Positions 37,633-45,862 of a stretch of DNA of 64,000 bases are shown in pieces. The notes below the pieces were generated by a model. It was not told the origin of the DNA, did not search any database, and saw only the letters and a list, made by a program, of their open reading frames with translations. Position numbers and translations under genes: made by a program. The first letter of the stretch is position 1, and each line of letters begins with the position of its first letter. This stretch comes from Streptococcus ictaluri 707-05 (GTDB lineage: Bacteria > Bacillota > Bacilli > Lactobacillales > Streptococcaceae): the NCBI RefSeq assembly GCF_000188015.2, contig NZ_AEUX02000003.1, forward strand, positions 50,867-114,866, read 5' to 3'.

Positions 37633-38048
37633 GAATAATGGGACTCGATGTAGGCTCAAAAACAGTTGGGGTTGCCATTAGTGATCCTTTAGGATTTACG
37701 GCACAAGGCCTAGAAATCATAACAATTGATGAAGACAAGAAGGATTTTGGTTTTGAGCGTCTAACTGAGTTAGTTAAACAATATCAAGTGGATAAGTTTG
37801 TGGTGGGCTTGCCTAAAAACATGAACAATACTAGTGGCCCCAGGGTAGAAGCAAGTCAAGCTTATGGGCAAAAAGTTCAAGAATTATTTCAACTTCCTGT
37901 CTATTATCAAGATGAACGACTAACAACTGTTGAAGCAGAACGCATGTTGATTGAGCAAGCTGACGTTAGCCGTGGGAAACGAAAGAAAGTTATTGATAAA
38001 TTAGCAGCACAACTAATATTACAAAACTATTTAGACCGTAACTATTAA
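37629..38048 (+). CDS. ruvX: Putative Holliday junction resolvase RuvX (YqgF)
   Basis: 139 residues. RNase H-like fold: [17 protein letters not shown] holds the first catalytic Asp, [10 protein letters not shown] the second strand, and [15 protein letters not shown] the conserved DER(L/F)TT motif. Essential in many bacteria, with roles in rRNA 5' end processing as well as possible junction resolution. Overlaps ireB by 4 nt. Confidence 0.93.
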   Translation: MRIMGLDVGSKTVGVAISDPLGFTAQGLEIITIDEDKKDFGFERLTELVKQYQVDKFVVGLPKNMNNTSGPRVEASQAYGQKVQELFQLPVYYQDERLTTVEAERMLIEQADVSRGKRKKVIDKLAAQLILQNYLDRNY

Positions 38049-38057
38049 GGAGAAAAT

Positions 38058-38351
38058 ATGACACACGATCACGAGCATGAAGTTATTACTTTGGTTGATG
38101 AACAAGGTAATGAAACCTTATTTGAGATTTTATTAACGATTGACGGACGCGAAGAATTTGGTAAAAATTATGTTTTACTAGTTCCTGCTGGTTCTGAAGA
38201 AGATGAATCTGGCGAAGTTGAAATCCAAGCTTATTCATTTACTGAAAATGAAGATGGCACAGAAGGGGACCTTCAACCAATTCCTGAGGACTCTGATGCA
38301 GAATGGGATATGATTGAAGAAGTCTTCAACAGCTTTTTAGACGAAGAATAA
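38058..38351 (+). CDS. DUF1292 family protein (YrzB-like)
   Basis: 97 residues, very acidic, starting [19 protein letters not shown], ending in [11 protein letters not shown]. Small beta-rich cytosolic protein found with ireB and ruvX throughout Firmicutes; function unknown. RBS AAGGAG 10 nt after ruvX. Ends at a terminator. Confidence 0.88.
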   Translation: MTHDHEHEVITLVDEQGNETLFEILLTIDGREEFGKNYVLLVPAGSEEDESGEVEIQAYSFTENEDGTEGDLQPIPEDSDAEWDMIEEVFNSFLDEE

Positions 38352-38353
38352 AG

Positions 38354-38378
38354 AAAAGGGCCAATAGGTCTTTTTTTT
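38354..38378 (+). terminator. Terminator after the DUF1292 gene
   Basis: AAAAGGGCC, loop AATA, GGTCTTTT, followed by a T8 run. Stem includes G-U pairs. Confidence 0.75.
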
Positions 38379-38607
38379 ATTGTTAGAAAGAATTTAAAGA
38401 CTAATTTAGGGAAATTTGTCGAACTATTAGTTAGGGGGTGATTTTATTTATTTCTTAAGGCATAGTGATAGATTGTTTTTAGAATATTATCAAACACGAA
38501 AATGTCATCGTTTTCGTGATATTTTACGCTACGCTCGGCTTGTTCGTAAATTGACTAAATACTAGATTTTGTTATACTTGTTTTATGACATTTCAAGGAG
38601 AAAAATC
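38379..38607. other. Intergenic region with hairpin and promoter
   Basis: Contains the perfect 8-bp hairpin CACGAAAA (38495-38502) / TTTTCGTG (38511-38518), function unknown, then the promoter at 38551-38578. No small gene recognised. Confidence 0.5.
38551..38578 (+). promoter_or_regulatory. Promoter of the large membrane protein gene
   Basis: TTGACT (38551-38556), 16-bp spacer, TATACT (38573-38578) with an extended TG. No cin-box is present. Confidence 0.7.
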
Positions 38608-40167
38608 GTGAGTCAGTTAAGTGAAAAAGAAATCTCAGAACGTTTAGACACAAGCCTACAAGATGGGCCAACTATACATACAACGAAATATGAAACAAAA
38701 GTTCCTAGCTTACACAAGCTCTATATTTTGGCTTTGAGTCTTATTGCTGGTCTATTAACAGTGGCTCTTCCTTTTTTGACGGATATGGCTAACAGTATAC
38801 AATCACAAAATTTGTATATTGGTATGATGCTAAGTCGAGGGCAAATTCCTTACAGTGATGTTTTTACTACAGGGGGATTCTTATATTTTGTCTTAATAGC
38901 TTTAAGTTATCATTTGGGAACCACTCTTTTTTTGATTCTGATTCAAATGACTTGTTTTTACCTGACAGGATTGTATCTGTATAAGTTGATAAATTATGTA
39001 ACGGCTTTCCAAAAAGTAGCCTTGGCTTTTTCTGTGCTCTATTATGTTTTCTCTCTCATACTGGGATTTGGAGGCATGTATCCGATTCAGTTCGCGATGC
39101 CATTTGTGCTTATATCGACCTGGTTTTTGACAAAATACTTTGTCAATCTTGTTCAAGATGAAGCTTTTATTTTATTTGGTTTTTTTGGTGCTATAGCTAT
39201 GTTACTAGAGCCAAGAACACTTGTCTTTTGGCTACTAGCTTGTCTAACCGTTATTTCTTATAATATGAAAAATGGGCACCTTGCTAGAGGTTTTTACCAA
39301 TTACTTGCTGCTATTTTTGGAATGATTCTGATTTTTTATACAGCTGGTTATTTTATTTTAAACCTTCAGATTTTATCGCCTTATCTCACACAAGCAGTTG
39401 GCTATCCATTTACTTACTTTAAAGTTGGTTCGCTGGAGTTGCTAGCGGGTATGGGTATGCAGTTAGCATTAGCAGTTGGTTTTGGTTTACTAACAGGTTT
39501 AGTTTATTTTCTAAAAAATAGTAAAGAGTCTTCAGATAGTTTTATGAAGTGGTTAATTACTTTAGTGCTTTTGACTTACTTAGTCATTGCCATGCTTGCA
39601 CAGGACTTACATACTTATCATCTCTTACCATTACTGCCGTTTGCTTTGATTCTAACATCACAACCAATTGCGAAGAGTTATCAAACGGTGCTAAATAAGG
39701 TTAGTCATCGACGTCGAAGAGGAAAAAATGGGACAAGGTGTGTCATTTCTTTGTATCTCAAAAAACACCTTTACCTACCTTTAGTGTTGCTTGTAGCTGC
39801 GCTGACTTGCTCTGTTTATCGAGTGGTTAAAGAATCTGAGACTAATCAGGTACGTGGACAGATTGCTAATTATTTAAAGTCAGAGCTCAATAAGGATCAA
39901 GCAATCTATGTTTGGGATACTAGTTCCAAAATTTATCTTGAAACAGGAGCTAAATCTGCTTCACAATTTCCGTCACCTTTTGTTAATTTGAAGAAACAAA
40001 GCCATCAGCATATTTTAGAAGATGAACTTTTGGAGAATGAAGCTGTTTATATTGTTGTTAATAATCACGAAAAACTCCCAGAAAAATTTAAAAAAATTCT
40101 AAGAAGTCATTATAAAAAGGATCAAAAACTAGTGGCTAAGGGCTTCCGCCTTTACCGTCAAAAATGA
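38608..40167 (+). CDS. Large polytopic membrane protein, possible glycosyltransferase-like
   Basis: 519 residues from GTG 38608, preceded by AAGGAG; the in-frame TTG at 38569 lies within the promoter and is rejected. A polar N-terminal tail (about 45 residues) is followed by about ten to eleven hydrophobic segments up to residue 420 and a 100-residue extracellular C-terminal domain (DQAIYVWDTSSKIYLETGAKSASQFP). The first loop after segment 1 (MMLSRGQIPYSDVFTTGG) and overall plan resemble GT-C-fold polyprenyl-linked glycosyltransferases, but I see no diagnostic catalytic motif. A membrane gene of this kind (ccs4) occupies the equivalent place in S. pneumoniae, from memory. Confidence 0.7.
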   Translation: MSQLSEKEISERLDTSLQDGPTIHTTKYETKVPSLHKLYILALSLIAGLLTVALPFLTDMANSIQSQNLYIGMMLSRGQIPYSDVFTTGGFLYFVLIALSYHLGTTLFLILIQMTCFYLTGLYLYKLINYVTAFQKVALAFSVLYYVFSLILGFGGMYPIQFAMPFVLISTWFLTKYFVNLVQDEAFILFGFFGAIAMLLEPRTLVFWLLACLTVISYNMKNGHLARGFYQLLAAIFGMILIFYTAGYFILNLQILSPYLTQAVGYPFTYFKVGSLELLAGMGMQLALAVGFGLLTGLVYFLKNSKESSDSFMKWLITLVLLTYLVIAMLAQDLHTYHLLPLLPFALILTSQPIAKSYQTVLNKVSHRRRRGKNGTRCVISLYLKKHLYLPLVLLVAALTCSVYRVVKESETNQVRGQIANYLKSELNKDQAIYVWDTSSKIYLETGAKSASQFPSPFVNLKKQSHQHILEDELLENEAVYIVVNNHEKLPEKFKKILRSHYKKDQKLVAKGFRLYRQK

Positions 40168-40171
40168 GAAT

Positions 40172-40227
40172 AAAATCAATATATTGTGTCTGATAAAGAA
40201 CCTTGACACAATATATTGATTTTTTTG
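40172..40227. terminator. Long inverted repeat: terminator overlapping the nrdD regulatory region
   Basis: Arms at 40172-40190 and 40205-40223 are perfectly complementary over 19 bp, with a 14-nt loop and a T run. It can terminate the upstream gene, but the same bases contain two NrdR boxes. Confidence 0.8.
40174..40221. promoter_or_regulatory. Tandem NrdR boxes upstream of nrdD
   Basis: Box 1 AATCAATATATTGTGT (40174-40189) and box 2 ACACAATATATTGATT (40206-40221) each match 14 of 16 positions of the ideal palindrome ACACAATATATTGTGT. Centres are 32 bp apart, about three helical turns, as required for cooperative NrdR binding. Box 2 overlaps the -35 region, so NrdR bound with ATP/dATP should repress the operon. 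Confidence 0.85.
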
Positions 40228-40234
40228 TTTAGAG

Positions 40235-40243
40235 TGTTATAAT
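40235..40243 (+). promoter_or_regulatory. Extended -10 of nrdD
   Basis: TGTTATAAT, with TTGATT (40216-40221) as a -35 at 16-bp spacing, inside NrdR box 2. Confidence 0.75.
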
Positions 40244-40264
40244 AGTCGAGTAAGGAGAATGGAC

Positions 40265-42463
40265 ATGATAACACTAGAAGAAAACAAGGTTCTTATTCAA
40301 CCAGATATCAAAGTGATTAAACGAGATGGTCGTTTGGTGAGTTTTGATAGCACTAAAATTTACAGTGCTCTCTTAAAAGCTAGCATGAAAGTGACCCGAA
40401 TGTCATCGCTTGTTGAAACAAAATTAGAAGCTATTTCTGATCGGGTTATTGCTGAAATTATGGAACGTTTTCCTCATAATATCAAAATTTATGAAATTCA
40501 AAATATTGTTGAGCATGAGTTACTAGCTGTGAATGAGTATGCTATTGCCAAAGAATATATTAATTACAGAACGCAACGTGATTTTGAGCGCAGCCAAGCT
40601 ACGGATATTAATTTTTCGATTGATAAACTAATCAATAAAGACCAAACCGTTGTGAATGAGAATGCCAACAAAGATAGTGATGTTTTTAATACGCAACGCG
40701 ATTTAACGGCAGGAATTGTGGGTAAATCAATTGGTCTTAAAATGTTACCACCTCATGTTGCCAATGCTCATCAAAAAGGTGACATTCATTATCATGATTT
40801 GGATTATAGTCCCTATACTCCAATGACTAATTGTTGTTTAATTGATTTTAAAGGCATGTTGGCAAATGGTTTTAAAATTGGAAATGCTGAAGTTGAAAGT
40901 CCAAAATCCATTCAAACAGCAACTGCTCAGATTTCGCAAATCATTGCTAATGTAGCTTCGAGTCAATATGGTGGCTGCACAGCAGATCGTATAGATGAAT
41001 TTTTAGCCCCTTATGCGGAGTTAAATTTCAAAAAACATATGGCAGATGCCAAAAAATGGGTTGTCGAAGACTTATGTGAGAACTATGCCTTTGAAAAAAC
41101 ACAAAAAGATATTTACGATGCTATGCAATCGTTAGAGTATGAAATTAATACTCTATTTACGTCAAATGGGCAAACTCCCTTTACCTCTTTAGGGTTTGGG
41201 CTTGGGACGTCATGGTTCGAGCGGGAAATTCAAAAAGCAATTTTGACCATTCGTATTAATGGTTTAGGAAGTGAACACCGTACGGCAATTTTTCCTAAAT
41301 TAATCTTTACAGTTAAACTCGGTTTGAATTTAGAACCTGAGTCGCCAAACTATGATATTAAAACCTTGGCCTTAGAATGTGCAACTAAACGCATGTATCC
41401 GGACATGTTATCATATGATAAAATCATTGAACTGACAGGGTCTTTCAAGTCTCCAATGGGCTGTCGCTCCTTCCTTCAAGGGTGGAAAGATGAGCAAGGA
41501 CGTGATGTGACTTCTGGTCGGATGAATTTGGGTGTGGTTACTCTCAATTTTCCACGTATTGCCATGGAGTCAAATGGTGATATGGATAAGTTCTGGGAAC
41601 TTTTTCAAGAAAGGTTACAAATTGGTAAAGACGCTTTGGTTTATCGCGTAGAGCGGGTCAAAGAAGCCAGTCCTGCTAATGCGCCAATTTTATACCAATA
41701 CGGTGCTTTTGGTAAACGATTAGCTAAAACTGGAAATGTGGATGATCTCTTTAAACATCGTCGTGCCACAGTTTCCTTAGGATATATTGGCTTATATGAA
41801 GTTGCTTCTGTTTTTTACGGTGGTCAATGGGAAGATAATCAAGAGGCTAAGGATTTTACAGTAGCCATTGTAAAAGCAATGAAAAATGCTTGTGAAGAGT
41901 GGTCTAATGAGTATGATTATCATTTCTCTGTTTATTCCACACCTTCAGAAAGCTTAACTGATCGTTTTTGTCGCTTAGATACGGAAAAATTTGGAATTGT
42001 TACTGATATTACAGATAAAGAGTACTATACTAATTCTTTCCACTATGACGTCCGAAAAAATCCAACCCCTTTTGAAAAACTAGACTTCGAGAAGGTTTAC
42101 CCAGCTTCAGGTGCTTCAGGCGGGTTCATTCATTATTGTGAATACCCAGTCTTGCAGCAAAATCCAAAAGCTTTAGAGGCTGTATGGGATTATGCCTATG
42201 ATAGGGTAGGCTATTTGGGAACGAATACACCGATTGATAAATGTTATGAGTGTCAGTTTGAAGGGGATTTCAAGCCTACTGAACGAGGCTTTACCTGTCC
42301 AAACTGTGGAAATAATGATCCTAAGACAGTAGATGTGGTCAAACGTACCTGTGGTTACTTGGGTAATCCTCAAGCACGTCCAATGGTTAATGGACGCCAT
42401 AAGGAGATTTCTGCGCGTGTGAAACACATGAATGGATCAACGATCAAATACCCAGGATTGTAA
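40265..42463 (+). CDS. nrdD: Anaerobic (class III) ribonucleoside-triphosphate reductase
   Basis: 732 residues from ATG 40265; ATG 40259 is only 1 nt from the RBS AAGGAG (40252-40257) and is less likely. N-terminal ATP-cone (KVIKRDGRLVSFDSTKIYSAL, about 12-110), large catalytic barrel, then a zinc site with two CxxC pairs (CYECQFEG and CPNCGNN) and the glycyl-radical site RTCGYLG near the C-terminus. Makes dNTPs from NTPs without oxygen after activation by NrdG. First gene of the operon ending in nrdG, under NrdR boxes. Confidence 0.97.
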   Translation: MITLEENKVLIQPDIKVIKRDGRLVSFDSTKIYSALLKASMKVTRMSSLVETKLEAISDRVIAEIMERFPHNIKIYEIQNIVEHELLAVNEYAIAKEYINYRTQRDFERSQATDINFSIDKLINKDQTVVNENANKDSDVFNTQRDLTAGIVGKSIGLKMLPPHVANAHQKGDIHYHDLDYSPYTPMTNCCLIDFKGMLANGFKIGNAEVESPKSIQTATAQISQIIANVASSQYGGCTADRIDEFLAPYAELNFKKHMADAKKWVVEDLCENYAFEKTQKDIYDAMQSLEYEINTLFTSNGQTPFTSLGFGLGTSWFEREIQKAILTIRINGLGSEHRTAIFPKLIFTVKLGLNLEPESPNYDIKTLALECATKRMYPDMLSYDKIIELTGSFKSPMGCRSFLQGWKDEQGRDVTSGRMNLGVVTLNFPRIAMESNGDMDKFWELFQERLQIGKDALVYRVERVKEASPANAPILYQYGAFGKRLAKTGNVDDLFKHRRATVSLGYIGLYEVASVFYGGQWEDNQEAKDFTVAIVKAMKNACEEWSNEYDYHFSVYSTPSESLTDRFCRLDTEKFGIVTDITDKEYYTNSFHYDVRKNPTPFEKLDFEKVYPASGASGGFIHYCEYPVLQQNPKALEAVWDYAYDRVGYLGTNTPIDKCYECQFEGDFKPTERGFTCPNCGNNDPKTVDVVKRTCGYLGNPQARPMVNGRHKEISARVKHMNGSTIKYPGL

Positions 42464-42497
42464 GCTGTAAAAGCTTTGTTTTAAGGAGAAATATGAT

Positions 42498-42575
42498 ATG
42501 CTTAAAAGGTTGCTTCATGCAAGCAATCTTTTAGTTATTAATGACGAGCACTCTTATTTGGAGAATGCTATTTAG
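42498..42575 (+). CDS. Possible micro-ORF of 25 codons overlapping a hairpin
   Basis: MLKRLLHASNLLVI... from ATG 42498, 9 nt after AAGGAG (42483-42488). The same stretch forms a 12-bp hairpin, AAAAGGTTGCTT / AAGCAATCTTTT (42503-42531). Either a tiny gene or simply a leader/attenuating hairpin between nrdD and the next gene; no homologue recalled. Confidence 0.25.
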   Translation: MLKRLLHASNLLVINDEHSYLENAI

Positions 42576-42587
42576 AAAGGTGAAACA

Positions 42588-42737
42588 ATGGGAAAATATC
42601 AATTAGACTATAAAGGAATGCAACAAGTGGAGCGATTCCATGAGAAACATTCTACGCAAAAACCAACAAAAAAGAACCGTGTTCAAGAATTGCGAGCACA
42701 ATTTATCGAAAAATCAACCAAACAAAAGAAAAAATAG
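42588..42737 (+). CDS. Small basic protein of the nrdD-nrdG operon
   Basis: 49 residues (MGKYQLDYKGMQQVERFHEKH at the start; Lys/Gln-rich tail ending KQKKK), RBS AAAGGTG before ATG 42588. S. pneumoniae also has a similarly placed very small gene between nrdD and nrdG, from memory, which supports it as real. Function unknown; strongly basic, so possibly nucleic-acid or protein binding. Confidence 0.7.
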   Translation: MGKYQLDYKGMQQVERFHEKHSTQKPTKKNRVQELRAQFIEKSTKQKKK

Positions 42738-42760
42738 TTTAGGTAGGAGGTTGGCTAATC

Positions 42761-43699
42761 ATGCTTCATATTTCTATTGTAGGGTTAGGAGCTATTTCTC
42801 AAAAAGCTTATTTGCCTTATATGAGACAGTTAAAAGAGATACATTGGCACCTTTTTACAAGAAATAGAGATGTCTTGGTAGAGGTTGATCAACTGTTTGC
42901 CAAATCCAGTATTTACAACTCACTTAGTGACCTTGCACAGGTACCTTTAGACGGAGTTTTTATCCACGTCGCTACCCTTGCTCATATGGAAACGGCTAAG
43001 CTTTTTTTAGAAAAGGGGGTTCCTGTTTATATGGATAAACCCTTAACAGAGGATTTTTTCAGCACTTTGGATTTAATTAAGTTAGCGCAATCCAAAGGAA
43101 CATTTCTGATGACGGGTTTTAATCGTCGCTTTGCTCCTCGAGTAATAGACCTTGCTCGTTTAGAAGCGAAACGTAGAGTATTTGTTGAGAAAAATGATAT
43201 TAATCGGCCAGGGGAATTACGTTTTAAACTTTTTGATTTTTTCATTCATCCTCTTGACACGGCTCTTTTTATCAGTGATGAGCCTCCATTAAGTGGTACT
43301 TTTTCTTATCATTTAGAGGAGGGATTGCTTAGTCAAGTGATGGTTAATCTAGAGACGAAACATAGTCAGATTACAGTAGCAATGAATTTACAGTCTGGTA
43401 GTCGCCGAGAAATTATGGAGGTGCAAACACCTTTTGAAACTCAACGTCTAGAAAATTTGGAAGAGTTAGTAAGTTATAAAGGAACTCAGAAAGAGTCTAT
43501 CGGATTTAATTCTTGGGACACGACCTTATTTAAAAGAGGATTTGAGTCTATAATTGATGCTTTTTTAGAAGGCATTAAAAGTGGAACTAATCCAGTAACC
43601 GATGACTCTACTCTTTTAAGTCATTGGATTTGCCATCAAATAGCTCGCTCTAAGACGAACGCAGGACAACTTGAGCTTGAGCTTCCTTCATTAGTTTGA
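42761..43699 (+). CDS. Gfo/Idh/MocA-family oxidoreductase
   Basis: 312 residues. N-terminal Rossmann domain with SIVGLGAISQKAY and the family signature VYMDKPLTED (EKPxx-type, about residue 92), then a C-terminal alpha/beta substrate domain. Binds NAD(P); substrate not predictable. RBS GTAGGAGG. It sits inside the nrdD-nrdG operon, an unusual but apparently stable context; start 23 nt after the small basic gene. Confidence 0.85.
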   Translation: MLHISIVGLGAISQKAYLPYMRQLKEIHWHLFTRNRDVLVEVDQLFAKSSIYNSLSDLAQVPLDGVFIHVATLAHMETAKLFLEKGVPVYMDKPLTEDFFSTLDLIKLAQSKGTFLMTGFNRRFAPRVIDLARLEAKRRVFVEKNDINRPGELRFKLFDFFIHPLDTALFISDEPPLSGTFSYHLEEGLLSQVMVNLETKHSQITVAMNLQSGSRREIMEVQTPFETQRLENLEELVSYKGTQKESIGFNSWDTTLFKRGFESIIDAFLEGIKSGTNPVTDDSTLLSHWICHQIARSKTNAGQLELELPSLV

Positions 43700-43711
43700 T
43701 AGGAGTATGAT

Positions 43712-44206
43712 ATGCCATTAAGACAACCTCAAATAGCTGACAAAGAGACTGTGCTGAAAATGATGCGTGAGTTTGAGCAAGCTGACTCAGCGCATGACGG
43801 TAGTTTTTGGGAACCCGAAGACTTTGTGTATGAAGACTGGCTGGATTCAAATGCACAAATGGAGATGGGACTTAATATTCCTGTTACTTGGGTACCGTCT
43901 ATCCAATTAGTAGCTTTTGACGAGAAGGAAGAAGCGCTAGGTTTTGTCAGTCTACGATTACGTCTAAATCAGCAGTTGAAAGAAAAGGGTGGTCATATTG
44001 GCTACTCTGTACGTCCTAGTCAGCGTGGCAAAGGTTATGCCAAGGCTATGTTGGCAGAAGCCGTTCAAATAGCCCAAAATAAAGGGATTAAAGACATTTT
44101 GGTCACTTGTCATTCAGACAATAAGGCGAGTCGAGCGGTCATTTTAGCAAATGGTGGACAATTGGAAGATATTCGACACCAAACAGAACGTTATTGGATA
44201 ACTTAA
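43712..44206 (+). CDS. GNAT-family N-acetyltransferase
   Basis: 164 residues. GNAT fold with acetyl-CoA-binding motif A VRPSQRGKGYAKAML (Q/RxxGxG/A as QRGKGYA, about residue 107-113) and conserved IKDILVTCHSDNKASRAVI. A GNAT gene directly before nrdG is also found in S. pneumoniae, from memory. Substrate unknown; possibly ribosomal or NrdG-related protein modification, unproven. Confidence 0.88.
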   Translation: MPLRQPQIADKETVLKMMREFEQADSAHDGSFWEPEDFVYEDWLDSNAQMEMGLNIPVTWVPSIQLVAFDEKEEALGFVSLRLRLNQQLKEKGGHIGYSVRPSQRGKGYAKAMLAEAVQIAQNKGIKDILVTCHSDNKASRAVILANGGQLEDIRHQTERYWIT

Positions 44207-44215
44207 GAGGCAACT

Positions 44216-44830
44216 ATGGATAGTAACTGTTGGAATTCCCCAAAACCAAAAGAGTGGCAATCTGAACAACTTAGTCAAGGGCGTATCATTGACTATAAAG
44301 CGTTTAACTTTGTAGATGGAGAAGGCGTCCGTAATTCTCTTTATGTATCGGGCTGTATGTTTCATTGTAAGGGATGTTATAACGCCGCAACTTGGTCTTT
44401 TAAAGCAGGTGTACCCTACACTAAAGAGTTAGAAGAGCAGATTATGACTGATTTAGCTCAGCCATATGTGCAGGGATTGACTTTACTAGGGGGAGAACCT
44501 TTTTTGAATACAGGTATTCTGATACCATTAATTAAAAGAATTCGCCGGAAATTACCTGAAAAAGATATCTGGTCTTGGACAGGTTATACTTGGGAAGAGA
44601 TGATGCAAGAAAGATCTGACAAGCTAGAACTGTTGAGTTTGATTGATATACTTGTAGATGGTCGTTTTGATATTACCAAAAAGAATCTCATGTTACAATT
44701 TCGAGGGTCTAGTAATCAACGGATTATTGATGTCCCTAAGTCTTTAGCAGCAGGGCAGGTTATCATTTGGGATAAGCTCAATGATGGCCATCAACAATTT
44801 GAACAAGTGACACGAGATGATTTGCTTTAA
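44216..44830 (+). CDS. nrdG: Anaerobic ribonucleotide reductase activating protein
   Basis: 204 residues. Radical SAM enzyme with the NrdG-type cluster motif CMFHCKGC (CxxxCxxC) at about residue 43, then GGEPFL near residue 93. Uses S-adenosylmethionine to create the glycyl radical on NrdD. The N-terminus has about 25 extra residues before the usual start (YKAFNFVDGEGVR); the ATG at 44216 with AGAGG is kept. Last gene of the operon. Confidence 0.95.
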   Translation: MDSNCWNSPKPKEWQSEQLSQGRIIDYKAFNFVDGEGVRNSLYVSGCMFHCKGCYNAATWSFKAGVPYTKELEEQIMTDLAQPYVQGLTLLGGEPFLNTGILIPLIKRIRRKLPEKDIWSWTGYTWEEMMQERSDKLELLSLIDILVDGRFDITKKNLMLQFRGSSNQRIIDVPKSLAAGQVIIWDKLNDGHQQFEQVTRDDLL

Positions 44831-44835
44831 GGAAC

Positions 44836-45212
44836 TTATCCACAGTAGAGATGTTGAAAACGAAGGATGAAAACGATAAATCAAGGATTATTGTTAGCCC
44901 CTGATAGACAGATTGACTGTTTTTCCCCACATTATCCTCATACTTATCCACAGCTTGTTAATAAGTTGTCAGATTGGGGAAAACTAAAAAAAGAGGCTTA
45001 AGCCTCTTTTTTAATGTAAACATATTGAGAAGGAGAAGACATCTGTTCAGAATAGCTAAATCCATTGAATTGAAGCGCTTTAAGATCATCTAATTGTTCA
45101 ACCAAATGATTGGCACAGGCCGTTAAAAAGGCACCTCTAGCTTTCTTTGAAATGGTGGAGTGAGATTTGAGTTGACCATCTTTTTCTTCTAAAAATTTCA
45201 TACTTATCCACA
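44836..45212. repeat. Cluster of DnaA boxes
   Basis: Three perfect TTATCCACA boxes, all on the plus strand, at 44836-44844, 44944-44952 and 45204-45212, plus a one-mismatch TTATCCTCA at 44932-44940. The first three lie between nrdG and yaaA; the last is inside yaaA. Confidence 0.75.
44987..45012. terminator. Bidirectional terminator between nrdG and yaaA
   Basis: Perfect 26-bp palindrome (13 bp each side of 44999/45000) with A and T runs; overlaps the yaaA stop codon. Confidence 0.9.
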
Positions 45213-45729
45213 ATTGACGGCTTTCTTTTGAAAAGACCTCTTCAAATTCACTAGAAAGAAGGGAAATCAGTTGAGACTGTTCTTTTGCAAAGGCATCGTA
45301 ATCAGATCGCCAATAGTTTTTTAGACTTTGTCCCTCAACCTTTAGTTTAGTTTGGAAATCTAGACGATGTTCTGCAATCTTTGCATCTGCAGGAATAATA
45401 CCATAGAAGGATGAGGTAATAAAAGCATGCTTTAGAAAGTACTCTAATGAAGCATCTGAAAAAGTATCATCCTTAATATAACGGTACATGAGACCATTGA
45501 ATAACTGATAGGCAGGATATGCTTTGGCTTTTTCTTTAATCATGCAGTCAAAACGTTCCACTTCTTTGGGAACGGCTGCTTCCTTAATGTGATAAGCTTT
45601 AGCTAATTCTTGATTACTTAGTGAAAGAATTGACTCTAAAATAGACTTGCTTTTCTGAGATAAGTGATGAGGAAAATAATTAGTGAGAATTTTCATCTCT
45701 TTTGCAGTTGGAATTAAAAAGGTTAACAT
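44998..45729 (-). CDS. yaaA: Peroxide stress protein YaaA
   Basis: 243 residues from ATG 45729 ([12 protein letters not shown]), the usual streptococcal length; the frame stays open to 45867 but the extension is hydrophobic, overlaps the promoter and is not credible. Family signatures: [52 protein letters not shown] and a C-terminal VYIKKEA. YaaA (DUF328) limits free iron under peroxide stress in E. coli and binds DNA. Its promoter places the transcription start at or next to the ATG. Confidence 0.92.
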   Translation of the reverse strand: MLTFLIPTAKEMKILTNYFPHHLSQKSKSILESILSLSNQELAKAYHIKEAAVPKEVERFDCMIKEKAKAYPAYQLFNGLMYRYIKDDTFSDASLEYFLKHAFITSSFYGIIPADAKIAEHRLDFQTKLKVEGQSLKNYWRSDYDAFAKEQSQLISLLSSEFEEVFSKESRQLWISMKFLEEKDGQLKSHSTISKKARGAFLTACANHLVEQLDDLKALQFNGFSYSEQMSSPSQYVYIKKEA

Positions 45730-45735
45730 AAGCAT

Positions 45736-45765
45736 ATTGTAGTTGAAAAAATGAGCCATTGTCAA
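45736..45765 (-). promoter_or_regulatory. yaaA promoter, apparently giving a leaderless mRNA
   Basis: Minus strand: TTGACA (45765-45760), 18-bp spacer, TACAAT (45741-45736), then 6 nt to the A of ATG 45729. No RBS precedes the ATG. Confidence 0.7.
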
Positions 45766-45862
45766 GAAAAAGTAATAGGTTAAGAAGATTTTGAAAAAGT
45801 ATCTTCCTTTATATATAGTAAAAAGCGCGAGAAATGATTTGAATAAAAGATTGAAACTTTTT

